A DNA stretch of 64,000 nt from Polymorphum gilvum SL003B-26A1 (GCF_000192745.1 NC_015259.1:3239001-3303000); one strand, 5' to 3'. Positions 36,740 through 47,364 are shown, numbered from the stretch's first letter. Notes: generated from the letters alone by a model not told the origin. Numbers and translations are program-made.

Positions 36740-37707
36740 GAGAACCGCCCCTGGGGCGCTGCCGCCTTCCACTCCGCGATGGCCTTGTCCAGGTCGGTCT
36801 CGTAGCGGTAGCCGACGTCGACCAGCGTCTGCGGCACGATGTTGGTGGAGACCACCAGCTTGCGGATGCGTTCGCGGTTGATGCCGTTCCTGACGCCAAG
36901 CGCGTCGAGCAGCTCGAACGGCAGGCTGGCGAGGTTGAGCAGCGCGAGCGGCACGGTGCCGCGCGGGCGCGGCAGGCCGCCGACGCGGCCGAAGCTGTCG
37001 CAGATCTGCTCGATCGTGTAGGGGGTCGGATAGCAGAAGTTGTAGAGCGTGAAAGGCTCGTTGCGGCTCAGCATGAAATCCATGGAGCGCACCAGTTCGC
37101 CGACATAGCCGCAGGCCTTGACCGTGTCCTTGCGGCCGGGGAAGAAGAACATGCCCTTCTTCAGCGCGCCGGCCAGGCGGGTGAAGTTGCCCTTCTCGCC
37201 GGTGCCGAAGATGACCGCCGGGCGTACGATGACCAGCTGGCGCGCCGGATCGGCCTCCTGCCAGCGCTGATGCACCCGCTCGCCGAGCAGCTTGGACCAG
37301 CCGTAGGCGGACTTCGGCGTCGGCTCGGTCGCCTCCGATTTCGCCGTCTCCTCGGGACCGTAGACGGCGATCGAACTGGTGAACAGCAGCCGGCCGGCGC
37401 CGGCTTGCGCGGCATAGGCGCAGATGTTGACCGCGCCAGTCACGTTGGTCTCGTAATATTCGTGGGTGTCGTGGCCGGGCGTGCGGTGCACGGCGGCGAG
37501 GTTATAGACCTCGTCGACACCGGGGCACAGATCGGCCGGGATCTTGTCGCGCACGTCGATGCGCCGGTAGCTCACGCCCTCGACCGCGCGCTCCGGCTCG
37601 GCGATGTCGGCGCTGACCAGGAGGTCGTAGGCGCCGCTCCGGCCCAGTTCGGTCAGAAGATGGGTGCCGATAAAGCCGGCCCCCCCGAAGACAACCGCCC
37701 GTCTCAT
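36736..37707 (-). CDS. NAD-dependent sugar epimerase/dehydratase
   Basis: A 323-aa extended SDR with FGGAGFIGTHLL at residues 8-19, LFTSSIAVYGPEE, and YGWSK as the Tyr/Lys pair. The substrate is probably a nucleotide sugar or lipid-linked sugar for the polysaccharide. It is the first gene of the eight-gene minus-strand operon. The next three genes are joined by 4-nt overlaps or gaps of about 20 nt. Confidence 0.88.
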   Translation of the reverse strand: MRRAVVFGGAGFIGTHLLTELGRSGAYDLLVSADIAEPERAVEGVSYRRIDVRDKIPADLCPGVDEVYNLAAVHRTPGHDTHEYYETNVTGAVNICAYAAQAGAGRLLFTSSIAVYGPEETAKSEATEPTPKSAYGWSKLLGERVHQRWQEADPARQLVIVRPAVIFGTGEKGNFTRLAGALKKGMFFFPGRKDTVKACGYVGELVRSMDFMLSRNEPFTLYNFCYPTPYTIEQICDSFGRVGGLPRPRGTVPLALLNLASLPFELLDALGVRNGINRERIRKLVVSTNIVPQTLVDVGYRYETDLDKAIAEWKAAAPQGRFS

Positions 37708-37872
37708 GAAAATCGCCCCATTCGCAATCGATCGGCAGGCACCCGAAATGCCGTGCGGTGCCCCCCTTGCCCGTCGATCCTACAGAGGCTTACCGCATTG
37801 CACCAGCGCGCGTTCACATCTTGGTAAACATGACGTCGGCGCTCAGGTTGCAGGATCTCGAAACCACGCGCG

Positions 37873-39108
37873 TCACACCGCGCGCATCAGGCCCGACAGC
37901 GGTCGCAGCGCCCCGGTGTCCGGGAAGACCGTCTCGGCAAGGGTCCGCTCGCCGAGACCCAGGTGCTCGTGGAGCAGCCCCTTGAACAGGGCGCGGACAT
38001 CGAGCGTCGGCTGCAGGTCGCGACCCTCGTACAATGCCCGGTCCGACAGGCCCGGCCAGTCGGCCAGCACCCGGCCGCCGTCGACCGCGCCGCCGGCGAG
38101 GATCGCCACGGTGCCGACGCCGTGGTCGGTGCCCGAGCCGTTGAGCCGCACGGTACGGCCGAATTCGGTCATGACCAGGATCGCCGTCTGGTCCCAGACC
38201 GGCGCCAGGCTTTCCACCAGATCGGCGAGCACGGCATCGAGCCGCGCCAGCTGGCCGACGAAGCGCGGGTCGAAGGGCTCGCCGTCGACATGGGTATCCC
38301 AGCCGACGAGATCCATGGCGCCGAGACGCGGCCCGGCCGGGTCGCGCAGCAGGCGGCCGACGGCGGCGGCGGTCATGCGCGCAGCCGCGTCCGCGCCCTT
38401 CCTCGCGCCGATGTCGGCTTCCATCGCCTTTTCCATCGCCGCCTCGCCGCCGGTGATCTCGTCGAGCTTCAGCGCGCCTTCGAAGGTTCTGAGCAGGGCC
38501 GGATCGGTGTGGCGATAGAGATCGAGCAGGCGCATGCGGATGTCGTCGCCCGCGGGGGCGAAGCCCGGCGGCATCCAGGACAAGACCTGTGCCTCGCCGC
38601 GCAGCAGCAGCGGCACCTGGGCGCCGACCGCCAGGCCGCGCAGCGGCGGCAGCGCCTCGCCGCGCGGCAGGGCGGCGAGCGCCCGGTTGAGCCAGCCCGA
38701 GCGCGATTGGCCGGCGCCGGCAAGGCCGGATTCAAGCACGTCCTGGGCGTCGAAATGCGACCGCTTCCAGTAGGGCGTCGACACGGCATGGGCGATCAGC
38801 GCCTCGCCGGCCCGGAACAGCCGCGCCAGCGTCGGCAGCGCCGGATGCAGGACGAAGAAGCCGTCGAGCGGCAGGCCGCGGGCCGGGTCGTCGGCCGACA
38901 GCACGGCCTCGCCGCGCAGCCGGCGATAGTCCGGATCGCCGAGCGGGGCGACCGCGCCGAGGCCGTCCATGCCGCCGCGCAGATTGACGACCAGCAGGCG
39001 CGGATCGCGTCCCGGTGCGGCCGCGGCGAGACGCGGCTGGAAGGCCCAGGTGACCAGGGCGGCGGTGCCGGCCAGGACCTGGCGCCGCGAATAGTCGCAC
39101 AGTCCCAT
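37873..39108 (-). CDS. DUF1501 exported protein with Tat signal
   Basis: A 411-aa protein of the DUF1501 (alkaline-phosphatase-like fold) family. The N-terminus CDYSRRQVLAGTAALVTWAF is a twin-arginine type signal. LVVNLRGGMDGLGAV and TEFGRTVRLNGSGTDHGVG are the family metal-site-like segments. It follows a DUF1800 gene after 5 nt, the usual pairing of the two families. Their biological role is not established. Confidence 0.88.
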   Translation of the reverse strand: MGLCDYSRRQVLAGTAALVTWAFQPRLAAAAPGRDPRLLVVNLRGGMDGLGAVAPLGDPDYRRLRGEAVLSADDPARGLPLDGFFVLHPALPTLARLFRAGEALIAHAVSTPYWKRSHFDAQDVLESGLAGAGQSRSGWLNRALAALPRGEALPPLRGLAVGAQVPLLLRGEAQVLSWMPPGFAPAGDDIRMRLLDLYRHTDPALLRTFEGALKLDEITGGEAAMEKAMEADIGARKGADAAARMTAAAVGRLLRDPAGPRLGAMDLVGWDTHVDGEPFDPRFVGQLARLDAVLADLVESLAPVWDQTAILVMTEFGRTVRLNGSGTDHGVGTVAILAGGAVDGGRVLADWPGLSDRALYEGRDLQPTLDVRALFKGLLHEHLGLGERTLAETVFPDTGALRPLSGLMRAV

Positions 39109-39113
39109 GTCGC

Positions 39114-40520
39114 CTATCTCCTCTGAAAGCCGGGGCTCATCACCAGCATGACGAAAGCCTGCCGGCGCGATTCGGCGCGACGCAGCGCCAGCCGCGTGTC
39201 GGGATCGTAGGCCGCGCCCAGAATGTCGCGGCCGTAGGCGTCCATGTCATCGGGCAGGTCGACGATCCCGGCCATCATCTCGGCCCAGTCGAGCCGTTCC
39301 AGCAGCGCACCCGGCGCGAGCCAGGCCTCGGCCTCGTCGGGCCAGCCGGCCGGCGACGGCGGCACCCAGGTCGGCTGGCCGAACACCTCCAGCATGCGCA
39401 GGATCTGCCGATCCTTGGGGACGGCGCCGGAGGCGCGCAGGGTGGCGACCAGGAAGTCGTAGGGCGCGGTCAGCACCGGCCGCTCCGGCCGCCACAGCTC
39501 GGGGGCTGCGACCAGCGCCCGGGTCAAGGCGCCCAGATCGCCGCCGGAGCCGAGATAGACGCCGGCGAGCCGGTCGACAAGGTCGCCCGCCGGCACGCGC
39601 CCCAGGAAATGGCGCACCAGCTTGACTGACAGGAAGCGGGCGGTCGAGGGATGATGCGCCAGGTCGCGCAGCACGGCGAGGCCCTTGGCCTCGCCCGCCT
39701 GGCCGTAGACGCGGCCGAGCACTGTCGGTGCGCCGGGCTCGTGGCGCGCCGGCCTGAAGAGAAAGGCGCCGGGCCTGTCGCCCTTCGCTCCCTCGAAGCC
39801 CCAGCCGGTCAGCACGCGGGCGAAGTCGGTGACGTCCGCCTGGGAGTAGCCGCCGTCGACGCCGAGCGTGTGGAGCTCGAGGATCTCGCGGGCGAGGTTC
39901 TCGTTGAGGCTCTTGCCGGTCCTCTGCCCGGCCCTGGAATTGGGACCGACCGAGCGGTCGTTGTCGAGATAGCTCAGCATCGCCGGGTGGCGCATGGCGG
40001 CGACCAGCATGTCCTCGAAGCGGCCGAGCACGTGCGGGCGGATCACCTCGCGCTCGAACTGGCCGGCGAGCAGGCGGACAACCTGCCCCGCGTTGGCGGC
40101 GATGCACAGGTGATTGGACCAGAAGGCGACGAGGCGCTCGAGAAGCGGGCGGGCGGTCGCGGTCGCGCGCCGGATCCGGGCAAGAACCTCTGCGCGGTAG
40201 ATCTCCTGCAGCGGGTTCGGACCCAGTTGCTCGCGCTCCGCCTCGCCCCGTTCGGCGCCCTTGAGCTGCGTCGACGCGCGGAACGCCTTGCGTTCGTCGC
40301 GATAATCGAAGAACCGGCGCATGACGGCGCTGCGGTCGGGCAGGTCGGCGTCGTCGAGTAGTGCTGCGTCGGGATGCTCGAGTTCGGCGAGCACGCTGGC
40401 GCGCGGATCGGTTGCCCGAGCGGCGATCTCGCCCGGTTGGGCACCGTAGCCGAAGCGCCTGGTCGCCACAACGGCATCCATGTCCCTGCTTGCGTCGTCC
40501 CTGCTCGAGTCCGTGGTCAT
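39114..40520 (-). CDS. DUF1800 family protein
   Basis: A 468-aa DUF1800 protein. Hallmarks are RRFGYGAQPGEI near the start, FWSNHLCIAA, and the NENLAREILELHTLGVDGGYSQADV core followed by RVLTGWGF. It has no obvious signal peptide. It is co-transcribed with the DUF1501 gene. GAGGGG lies about 10 nt before the ATG. Function unknown; position between the EPS operon and the cysNC genes may be incidental. Confidence 0.88.
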   Translation of the reverse strand: MTTDSSRDDASRDMDAVVATRRFGYGAQPGEIAARATDPRASVLAELEHPDAALLDDADLPDRSAVMRRFFDYRDERKAFRASTQLKGAERGEAEREQLGPNPLQEIYRAEVLARIRRATATARPLLERLVAFWSNHLCIAANAGQVVRLLAGQFEREVIRPHVLGRFEDMLVAAMRHPAMLSYLDNDRSVGPNSRAGQRTGKSLNENLAREILELHTLGVDGGYSQADVTDFARVLTGWGFEGAKGDRPGAFLFRPARHEPGAPTVLGRVYGQAGEAKGLAVLRDLAHHPSTARFLSVKLVRHFLGRVPAGDLVDRLAGVYLGSGGDLGALTRALVAAPELWRPERPVLTAPYDFLVATLRASGAVPKDRQILRMLEVFGQPTWVPPSPAGWPDEAEAWLAPGALLERLDWAEMMAGIVDLPDDMDAYGRDILGAAYDPDTRLALRRAESRRQAFVMLVMSPGFQRR

Positions 40521-40698
40521 GACACGTGCCCCTCACAAAACGGATGGATGGAGGCGTCTCGATCGAGTGCCGGGCCGGACGGAGTGGCCGGGCCGGGTCA
40601 AAAATCAATGGTTACGGCACCCCGGATGCGGCGCCGGAACTGGTTAACAATGTATCTTTTTCTAAGGCTTTTTCGCGGCAGGCGAAAGCCTCTTTTGG

Positions 40699-40751
40699 GG
40701 GGACACCCCCTGCCGGTCTGGCGCAGGGCCGGACCGGCAGGGGGTGTCCCC
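40699..40751. terminator. long perfect inverted repeat (20-bp arms) downstream of cysNC
   Basis: GGGGACACCCCCTGCCGGTC at 40699-40718 pairs exactly with 40732-40751 around a 13-nt loop. It begins 15 nt after the cysNC stop on the minus strand, so it is placed as a terminator, but no T-run follows the stem in either direction. It may work with Rho, block 3' exonucleases, or be an extragenic palindrome. A smaller imperfect hairpin (GGCTTT..CGC / GCGAAAGCC) lies at about 40666-40690. Confidence 0.6.
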
Positions 40752-40765
40752 TTCTGGTGATTTTG

Positions 40766-42718
40766 TCATGCGATGATGGTTTGAGCCTTGAGGTAGGCGA
40801 TGACGTCGTCGGCGACGGCTTCGGGGTCGCGGCCGACGGTGTTCAGGACGAGTTCGGCGGCCTCGGGGGGCTCGTAGGGGCTGTCGATGCCGGTGAAGTT
40901 GGCGATCTCGCCGCGGTCGGCCTTGGCGTAGAGGCCCTTGGGGTCGCGCCTCCTGCATTCGGCGATCGGGGTGTCGACGAAGATCTCGACGAAGGCGCCG
41001 TCGGGCAGCAGCGCGCGTGCCATCTGCCGCTCGGAGCGGAACGGCGAGATGAAGGACACCAGCGTGATCAGCCCGGCGTCGGCGAACAGCCTGGCCACCT
41101 CGGCGACCCGGCGGATGTTCTCGACCCGGTCGGCGTCGGTGAAGCCGAGGTCGCGGTTGAGGCCGTGGCGGATGTTGTCGCCGTCGAGCGTGTAGGTGTG
41201 CCGGCCCTCGGCGTGCAGCTTCTTCTCCACGATCGAGGCGACGGTCGACTTGCCCGAGCCCGACAGGCCGGTGAACCACAGCACCGCCGGCTTCTGGCCG
41301 AGCGCCTCGGCGCGCGCCTGCCTGTCGACGTCGAGCGCCTGCCAGTGGATGTTGCTCGCCCGTCTGAGCGCGAACCACACCATGCCCGCCCCCACCGTGG
41401 CGTTGGTCAGCCGGTCGATCAGGATGAAGGCGCCGGTCGTCCGGTTGGCCTCGTAGGGGTCGAAGGCGACCGGCGCGGCGAGGCCCAAGTTGCAGAAGGC
41501 GATCTCGTTCAGCCCCAGCGTCTTGGCCGCCACGTGCTCGAACGAGGTGACGTTGATCTTGTGCTTGATCTCCGTCACCGTCGCCGTCACCGTCTTGGTG
41601 CCGATCTTCATCAGGTACGAGCGGCCCGGCAGCAGCGCCTCCTCGGCCATCCAGATGACATGCGCCGCCATCTGGTCGGCGACGTCGGGACGCGCCTCGG
41701 GCGCGCACAGCACGTCACCGCGCGAGATGTCGATCTCGTCGGCGAGCGTCACCGTCACCGCCTGGCCGGCGCCCGCCGCGCGCGCCTCGCCCGCCGGCGT
41801 CAGGATGCGCGCCACCGTCGAGCCCTTGCCCGAGCCGGCGACCACCAGCGGGTCGCCGACCGCGATGCGGCCGCCCGCGATCGTGCCGGAAAAGCCGCGG
41901 AAGTCGAGGTTCGGCCGGTTCACCCACTGCACCGGCAGGCGGAACGGCCGCTCGCCGGCGTCGCTGCCGACGTCGACCGTCTCCAGGTGCTCCAGCAGCG
42001 TCGGCCCGCCGTACCAGGCCATCGCCTCGCTGCGCGCCGTGACGTTGTCGCCGTAGCGCGCCGACAGCGGGATCGCCACCAGGCTCTCGAAGTCGAAGCC
42101 GGCCGCGAAGCTGCGGAAGTCGGCCTCGATCGCCTCGAAGCGCGCCCGGTCGAAGCCGACCAGGTCGATCTTGTTGACCGCCAGCACCACGTGGCGGATG
42201 CCCAGAAGCGAGGCGATGAAGGCGTGCCGGCGCGTCTGCACCATCAGCCCGTGGCGCGCGTCGACCAGCAGCACGGCGAGATCCGCCGTCGACGCCCCGG
42301 TCGCCATGTTGCGCGTGTACTGCTCGTGGCCCGGCGTGTCGGCGACGATGAACTTGCGCTTGTCGGTGGCGAAGAAGCGGTAGGCGACGTCGATGGTGAT
42401 GCCCTGCTCGCGCTCCGCCTCAAGCCCGTCGACCAGCAGCGCCAGGTCGATGTCGTCGCCGACCGTGCCGTGGCGGCGCGACTCCTTCTCGAGTGCGGCC
42501 AACTGGTCCTCGAAGATCAGCTTGGTGTCGTACAAAAGCCGGCCGATCAGCGTCGACTTGCCGTCGTCGACCGAGCCGCAGGTCAAAAACCGCAGCTGGT
42601 CCTTGCCCTCCTGCGCCCGGATGTAGTCGGCCACCGCCGCCGGCGCCGCCAGGGTGTCGGCAAGGGTCTCGGCCACGGTCTCGGCCACGGTCGCGGCCAC
42701 GGTCTCGGTCTCGGCCAT
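40766..42718 (-). CDS. cysNC: CysN-CysC fusion: sulfate adenylyltransferase GTPase subunit plus APS kinase
   Basis: A 650-aa bifunctional enzyme. The CysN part has GSVDDGKST (48-56), [11 protein letters not shown] and NKIDLVG. The APS kinase part has GLSGSGKST at 484-492, then [15 protein letters not shown]. With CysD it makes APS and then PAPS, the donor for sulfotransferases. ATG 42718 overlaps the cysD stop (TGATG); the longer frame upstream is a shadow of cysD. The N-terminal 30 residues contain a 12-bp tandem repeat and are not conserved sequence. Confidence 0.95.
   Translation of the reverse strand: MAETETVAATVAETVAETLADTLAAPAAVADYIRAQEGKDQLRFLTCGSVDDGKSTLIGRLLYDTKLIFEDQLAALEKESRRHGTVGDDIDLALLVDGLEAEREQGITIDVAYRFFATDKRKFIVADTPGHEQYTRNMATGASTADLAVLLVDARHGLMVQTRRHAFIASLLGIRHVVLAVNKIDLVGFDRARFEAIEADFRSFAAGFDFESLVAIPLSARYGDNVTARSEAMAWYGGPTLLEHLETVDVGSDAGERPFRLPVQWVNRPNLDFRGFSGTIAGGRIAVGDPLVVAGSGKGSTVARILTPAGEARAAGAGQAVTVTLADEIDISRGDVLCAPEARPDVADQMAAHVIWMAEEALLPGRSYLMKIGTKTVTATVTEIKHKINVTSFEHVAAKTLGLNEIAFCNLGLAAPVAFDPYEANRTTGAFILIDRLTNATVGAGMVWFALRRASNIHWQALDVDRQARAEALGQKPAVLWFTGLSGSGKSTVASIVEKKLHAEGRHTYTLDGDNIRHGLNRDLGFTDADRVENIRRVAEVARLFADAGLITLVSFISPFRSERQMARALLPDGAFVEIFVDTPIAECRRRDPKGLYAKADRGEIANFTGIDSPYEPPEAAELVLNTVGRDPEAVADDVIAYLKAQTIIA
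42665..42700. repeat. 12-bp unit repeated three times at the 5' end of cysNC
   Basis: GGTCTCGGCCAC occurs twice, followed by GGTCGCGGCCAC. A partial fourth unit (GGTCTCGGTCTCGGCCAT) includes the start codon. It encodes a Thr-Val-Ala-Glu type tract in the variable N-terminus. Confidence 0.85.
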
Positions 42719-43623
42719 CAGAAATACCCCTCGCGCTTCTTCTTCTCCATCGAGGCGCCCTCGTCGTGGTCGATCAGCCGGCCCGAGCGCTCCGAGGTGC
42801 GCGCGATCAGCATCTCGCGCACGATCGCCGCCAGGCTGTCGGCCTCCGACTCGATCGCCCCGGTCAGCGGGTAGCAGCCGAGCGTGCGGAAGCGCACCAT
42901 GCGCTCCTCCACCACCTCGCCCGGCTGGAGCGTCAGCCGCGCGTCGTCGACCATGATCAGCATGCCGTCGCGCCGCACCACCGGCCGGCGCGCCGCAAAA
43001 TACAGCGGCACCATCGGGATGTTCTCGGTCAGGATGTATTGCCAGATGTCCAGCTCGGTCCAGTTCGACAGCGGGAACGCCCGGATCGACTCGCCCTTCG
43101 CGATGCGCGCGTTGTACAGGTTCCAAAGCTCCGGGCGCTGCGTCTTCGGGTCCCAGCCGTGATTGGCGGTCCTGAACGAGAACACCCGCTCCTTGGCCCG
43201 GCTCTTCTCCTCGTCGCGCCGCGCCCCGCCAAAGGCCGCGTCGAAGCCGTACTTGCTCAGCGCCTGCTTCAGCGCCTCCGTCTTCATCACATGCGTGTGC
43301 ACCGAAGACCCGTGCTCGAACGGGTTGATCCCCGCCGCCAGCCCCTCCGGGTTGGTGTGCACGATCAGGTCCAGACCCAGACGCCGCGCCGTCTCGTCGC
43401 GGAACGAAATCATCTCCTTGAACTTCCACGTCGTGTCGACATGCAACAGCGGAAACGGCGGCTTGCCCGGCGCGAACGCCTTCATCGCAAGATGAAGCAT
43501 CACCCCAGAATCCTTGCCGATCGAATACAGCATCACCGGATTGCGGAACTCCGCCGCAACCTCACGGAGAATGTGAATGCTCTCCGCCTCAAGACGGCGA
43601 AGATTGCTCAAACGATCAGACAT
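42718..43623 (-). CDS. cysD: CysD, sulfate adenylyltransferase small subunit
   Basis: A 301-aa PP-loop ATP sulfurylase. Signature segments are [38 protein letters not shown] and the C-terminal [25 protein letters not shown] 43623 follows GGAAGGG; the longer frame is not used. It transfers AMP from ATP to sulfate in complex with CysNC, encoded immediately downstream. The pathway feeds both sulfotransfer and, if the rest of the genes exist elsewhere, assimilation. Confidence 0.96.
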   Translation of the reverse strand: MSDRLSNLRRLEAESIHILREVAAEFRNPVMLYSIGKDSGVMLHLAMKAFAPGKPPFPLLHVDTTWKFKEMISFRDETARRLGLDLIVHTNPEGLAAGINPFEHGSSVHTHVMKTEALKQALSKYGFDAAFGGARRDEEKSRAKERVFSFRTANHGWDPKTQRPELWNLYNARIAKGESIRAFPLSNWTELDIWQYILTENIPMVPLYFAARRPVVRRDGMLIMVDDARLTLQPGEVVEERMVRFRTLGCYPLTGAIESEADSLAAIVREMLIARTSERSGRLIDHDEGASMEKKKREGYF

Positions 43624-43687
43624 GCCTGACCCTTCCAAACCGATAGTGACTGTCTTCTGCCCGGCCGGCGGCCGAGCCGGTCCGCCC

Positions 43688-44542
43688 TCACGCCACCAGG
43701 TCGATGAGGTCCTGGTCGCCGATGGCGATGAAATGGCGATTGACGAGGTCGTCGCGCCCCGGCACCGGCGGCAGCCGGTAGGCGAGTTCCTCGCGCGTGC
43801 CGGCCGCAAGCGCCCGCCCGCCGGCGGCGCGCAGCACGGCATGGCCGGCGGCGATGTCCCACTGCATGGTCGGCGACAGGCGCGGATAGACGTCCGCGCG
43901 ACCGGCCGCCACCCAGCACAGCTTCAGCGACGAGCCGACCGACAGCAGTTCGGCGACCGGCAGCCGGTCGATCAGCGCGCTGGTCTCCTCGGACAGGTGC
44001 GAGCGGCTGGCGAGCACGCCGAGGCCGCCTTCCGGCCGGCGCCGAACGGCGATCGGCCGGCGCTCGACGACCGCCGCACCGGCGACGCGCCCGGACCAGG
44101 CGCCGGTCGCATCGCCCCAGTAGATCTCGCCGAGGGCGGGCGCCAGCACGACGCCGAGCACCGGCACGCCGTCCTCGACCAGGGCGATGTTGACGGTGAA
44201 CTCGCCGTTGCGCTTGATGAACTCGCGCGTGCCGTCGAGCGGATCGACCAGGAAATACGGGCCGGACACCGGCGGAATGTCGCCGGCGGCGACCGCCTCC
44301 TCCGCGACCACCGGAACTTCCGGCGCAAGCGCGGCGAGACCGGCAAGGATCACCTTCTCGGCCGCCTCGTCTGCCTCGGTGACCGGCGAGCCGTCGGCCT
44401 TGGCTTCGGATCGGGCCGCGCCGGCGGTTTCGTAGACCGCCAGGATGGCCGTGCCGGCCTCGAGCGCGAGCGCGATCAGTGCCTCGGTCATGGCCAACGG
44501 CGATGCGCCCTCGCGCAGCTGGTTCAGCGATAGGATACTCAA
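43688..44542 (-). CDS. cysQ: CysQ, 3'(2'),5'-bisphosphate nucleotidase
   Basis: A protein of about 284 aa of the inositol monophosphatase fold. Metal-binding motifs are [17 protein letters not shown] and [10 protein letters not shown]. It hydrolyses PAP, the by-product of PAPS-dependent sulfotransferases, which matches the three sulfotransferase genes. The start is TTG 44542 with AGAGGGA about 6 nt upstream; ATG 44491 is an alternative. It lies 64 nt upstream of cysD on the same strand. Confidence 0.92.
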   Translation of the reverse strand: MSILSLNQLREGASPLAMTEALIALALEAGTAILAVYETAGAARSEAKADGSPVTEADEAAEKVILAGLAALAPEVPVVAEEAVAAGDIPPVSGPYFLVDPLDGTREFIKRNGEFTVNIALVEDGVPVLGVVLAPALGEIYWGDATGAWSGRVAGAAVVERRPIAVRRRPEGGLGVLASRSHLSEETSALIDRLPVAELLSVGSSLKLCWVAAGRADVYPRLSPTMQWDIAAGHAVLRAAGGRALAAGTREELAYRLPPVPGRDDLVNRHFIAIGDQDLIDLVA

Positions 44543-45033
44543 AACAGTCCCTCTCGAAATATGAAACTACTTGGCCTGCCGAAACGAATGCTTGCGGCCG
44601 TCAAACAAGTCTCGCAGGCCGTCTTCAAATGCGTGCGGCAGTCTTGACGCAGTGCACAATCGCTGTCAAGGCGCCGCACAGCAACCAAGTCGCCCGGCGC
44701 GGCGGATTTTTAAAACACTGTTAATCCTGACGACCGGATTCGAAAACCGAACCCGGACGCATCCGGAGCGTCCACGGGCAGCCCCGACCGCGCATGCCGT
44801 GCCGCAGCGCGGATTCACGTTAACGGCAATAAGGCGCTTCTGCGACCCATTCATGGCGATTTTTGCCCATTGTCGCATTTGCAGTGCGCCGCAACATGTG
44901 TTACCAAATCCTTAAGCGGGCCGTACCGCTTTGACATTACTTTGATTAAAACGTTTTCGCATGACGCGTGCGAGGGACCAATGGTGGCCGGCAAGGCCAG
45001 ACCGGGCCTAGTGTCGATTGGGGGCGTCAGGGT
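44543..45033. promoter_or_regulatory. 491-bp divergent control region between cysQ and the phosphoglycosyl transferase gene
   Basis: This AT-richer gap separates divergent genes of sulfate activation and glycan initiation. It contains a perfect CtrA-like box (listed separately), a near match TTAC-N7-TTAA at 44901-44915, a 6-bp inverted repeat CTTGAC/GTCAAG (44643-44648 and 44665-44670) and TTGACA at 44931-44936 without a good -10 box. No credible gene is seen. Confidence 0.45.
44710..44724. promoter_or_regulatory. perfect CtrA-type box TTAA-N7-TTAA
   Basis: TTAA at 44710-44713, AACACTG, then TTAA at 44721-44724 is an exact match to the alphaproteobacterial CtrA consensus. It lies between the divergent cysQ and phosphoglycosyl transferase genes. 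Cell-cycle or motility-linked control by CtrA is inferred. Confidence 0.45.
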
Positions 45034-45849
<816 letters not shown>

Positions 45850-45911
45850 TCCCAGCTGCCCAAATCCAGCTGTCAGCCCAAGCGGCCGATCCGTCTGGGC
45901 GCGCGCCTTGG

Positions 45912-45941
45912 GCGTCTCAGGCGTTCGCGTCTCAGGCGTTC
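45912..45941. repeat. 15-bp tandem duplication downstream of the phosphoglycosyl transferase gene
   Basis: GCGTCTCAGGCGTTC occurs twice in immediate succession. A looser CAGACGCTCAG pair follows at about 45968-45992. Confidence 0.75.
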
Positions 45942-45987
45942 GGACGGGATCGGACCCGCCGATCGAGACAGACGCTCAGCCAGACGC

Positions 45988-46260
45988 TCAGACCGGGAAC
46001 CGGCGACGGGCGGCCAAGGGCGTGGGGGCGGTGCGCGGCCGCTCGGGCTCGGCGTGACGGGACGAGCGCATCACCACGACCACCGTCATGACCATCAGCG
46101 TCAGCGGCCAAGCCAGCGACGTGACGACCGCCAGCAGCAACGTGACCGGCGAACTGCGGCCTGTATCGACCAGTTCGGCGCAGGAAAAGATCATGAACAC
46201 GACGGCCACCACGCCATAGAGCGCAACGAGCAGAACACCCGCAACAAGGGCTGCTGTCAT
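45988..46260 (-). CDS. small two-helix membrane protein, unknown
   Basis: A 90-aa protein starting at ATG 46260, with GGAGG 7 nt upstream. Two hydrophobic segments (ALVAGVLLVALYGVVAVVFMIF and VTLLLAVVTSLAWPLTLMVMTV) are followed by a short basic, Pro-rich tail. No family recognised. Confidence 0.6.
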   Translation of the reverse strand: MTAALVAGVLLVALYGVVAVVFMIFSCAELVDTGRSSPVTLLLAVVTSLAWPLTLMVMTVVVVMRSSRHAEPERPRTAPTPLAARRRFPV

Positions 46261-46477
46261 CGGTCGGCCTCCGTCGCATGACATGCGTCAATTCGCGTTA
46301 ACGTTAGCATCAACCACGGCGATGGGAAAGCCGTCTCCGCACACGAACCACAGGCATTCGGCCACAGGCATTCGGCCAAGCGCCCGCGCGCCCTTCACTG
46401 ACGCTGCGGCAGCCGCTTCGTATGTGCCGGTTCGTATATTCCGGTGTCCGCTTGTCCGCGGACCTGCCGACCCTCAA

Positions 46478-46513
46478 GGCGCTATCCGAGGCGTTATCCG
46501 GGGCGCTATCCGA
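46478..46513. repeat. 12-bp unit repeated three times
   Basis: GGCGCTATCCGA, GGCGTTATCCGG, GGCGCTATCCGA follow one another. A 14-bp doublet (CCACAGGCATTCGG) also lies at about 46348-46376 in the same largely non-coding stretch. Confidence 0.75.
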
Positions 46514-46700
46514 ACAGGGCCCTGCCGGCGAGGTAGAGGATGGTGCCGGAGACGCCGATCGCCCCCCAGAACAGCAGGTTCTTGACGACCAGCATCCGCA
46601 AGCGGCCGTGGCTGGCCGAGCGTCCCTGCCTCCAGCCGGCATCGGCCATCGGCAGCGAGGCCGATTTCTCCAGGTTCGAACAGGAGGTTACGCGATACAT
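46506..46700 (-). CDS. possible small membrane protein
   Basis: A frame of 64 codons ends in a single hydrophobic helix (NLLFWGAIGVSGTILYLAGRAL). Starts at codons 1, 18 or 36 are possible and none has a clear ribosome site. It may be a real small inner-membrane protein, but support is weak. Confidence 0.3.
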   Translation of the reverse strand: MYRVTSCSNLEKSASLPMADAGWRQGRSASHGRLRMLVVKNLLFWGAIGVSGTILYLAGRALFG

Positions 46701-46885
46701 GGAACCCGACCAATTCCTTGAGAAAACATGGGTTCATCGATATCAGGCAAAGCCTAACAACTGTTAAACCTTTTCGCTTCAATGCGAAGCATCGCCCGAT
46801 TTCGGTCCTGCGGACGGCCTGCCGGCAGGATGGCGCGGCGCCTGCTCCGCCGCCAGCAGTCGGGAACCGATGGGAAGATGTGGAT

Positions 46886-46960
46886 TGGCTGGGGCGGGAG
46901 GATTCGAACCTCCGCATGGCGGTACCAAAAACCGCTGCCTTACCGCTTGGCTACGCCCCA
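46886..46960 (-). tRNA. tRNA-Gln (anticodon TTG)
   Basis: A 75-nt tRNA with encoded CCA. The acceptor stem TGGGGCG pairs with CGCCCCA, giving the U1-A72 pair typical of tRNA-Gln. The anticodon loop TTTTGGT reads TTG, and the T arm contains GTTCGAATC. Confidence 0.95.
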
Positions 46961-46997
46961 ATCCGGCCGGGCGCCTGTGCGTCGGCCATGGGCACGC

Positions 46998-47026
46998 TGT
47001 ATAGCGGGGCCTCCGGCGCCGCGCAA
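46998..47026 (-). promoter_or_regulatory. sigma-70-type promoter of tRNA-Gln
   Basis: On the minus strand TTGCGC (-35) and TATACA (-10) are separated by 17 nt. The expected transcription start is about 30 nt before the tRNA 5' end. Confidence 0.55.
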
Positions 47027-47187
47027 GCCGTCGCGCGCCCCCGCGCCCCGGCGGCAGAGGGGGCGCCGGGCGGAGCCGTGGCGCCGCGACGCGGGCCCGA
47101 CATCGGTTCTCCACAGGCCGCCCGAGGCGGGCCGCCAGGGATTTGCCGGAGCGGCGCCAAAACCGCCCGGAAGGATACAATGCGGGC

Positions 47188-47216
47188 TTGCGGGCCTGAC
47201 CAAGCGGTGCTAATAG
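47188..47216 (+). promoter_or_regulatory. possible promoter of tRNA-Pro
   Basis: TTGCGG and TAATAG are 17 nt apart, about 70 nt before the tRNA. Apart from this and the tRNA-Gln promoter, the gene-free 46961-47287 interval shows nothing I can name. Confidence 0.3.
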
Positions 47217-47287
47217 ACGCGCCCATCGACGATGCAAAGCGCCTCGTCGCTCCCGCCCGGCGGCCTCGACGCCGGAACTCACTGGAT

Positions 47288-47364
47288 CGGAGTGTAGCGC
47301 AGTCTGGTAGCGCACCTCGTTCGGGACGAGGGGGTCGCAGGTTCAAATCCTGCCACTCCGACCA
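47288..47364 (+). tRNA. tRNA-Pro (anticodon CGG)
   Basis: A 77-nt tRNA with encoded CCA. The acceptor stem CGGAGTG pairs with CACTCCG, the anticodon stem CCTCG/CGAGG encloses TTCGGGA with anticodon CGG, and the T arm has GTTCAAATC. Confidence 0.95.

Noticed and set aside
44931-44959. TTGACA at 44931 as the promoter of the phosphoglycosyl transferase gene
   Set aside because: No acceptable -10 hexamer lies at 16-18 nt spacing (TTTTCG), so it is not listed as a promoter.
46886-47364. tRNA pair as a genomic-island attachment site
   Set aside because: No integrase, direct repeat of a tRNA end or composition change is seen next to either tRNA.
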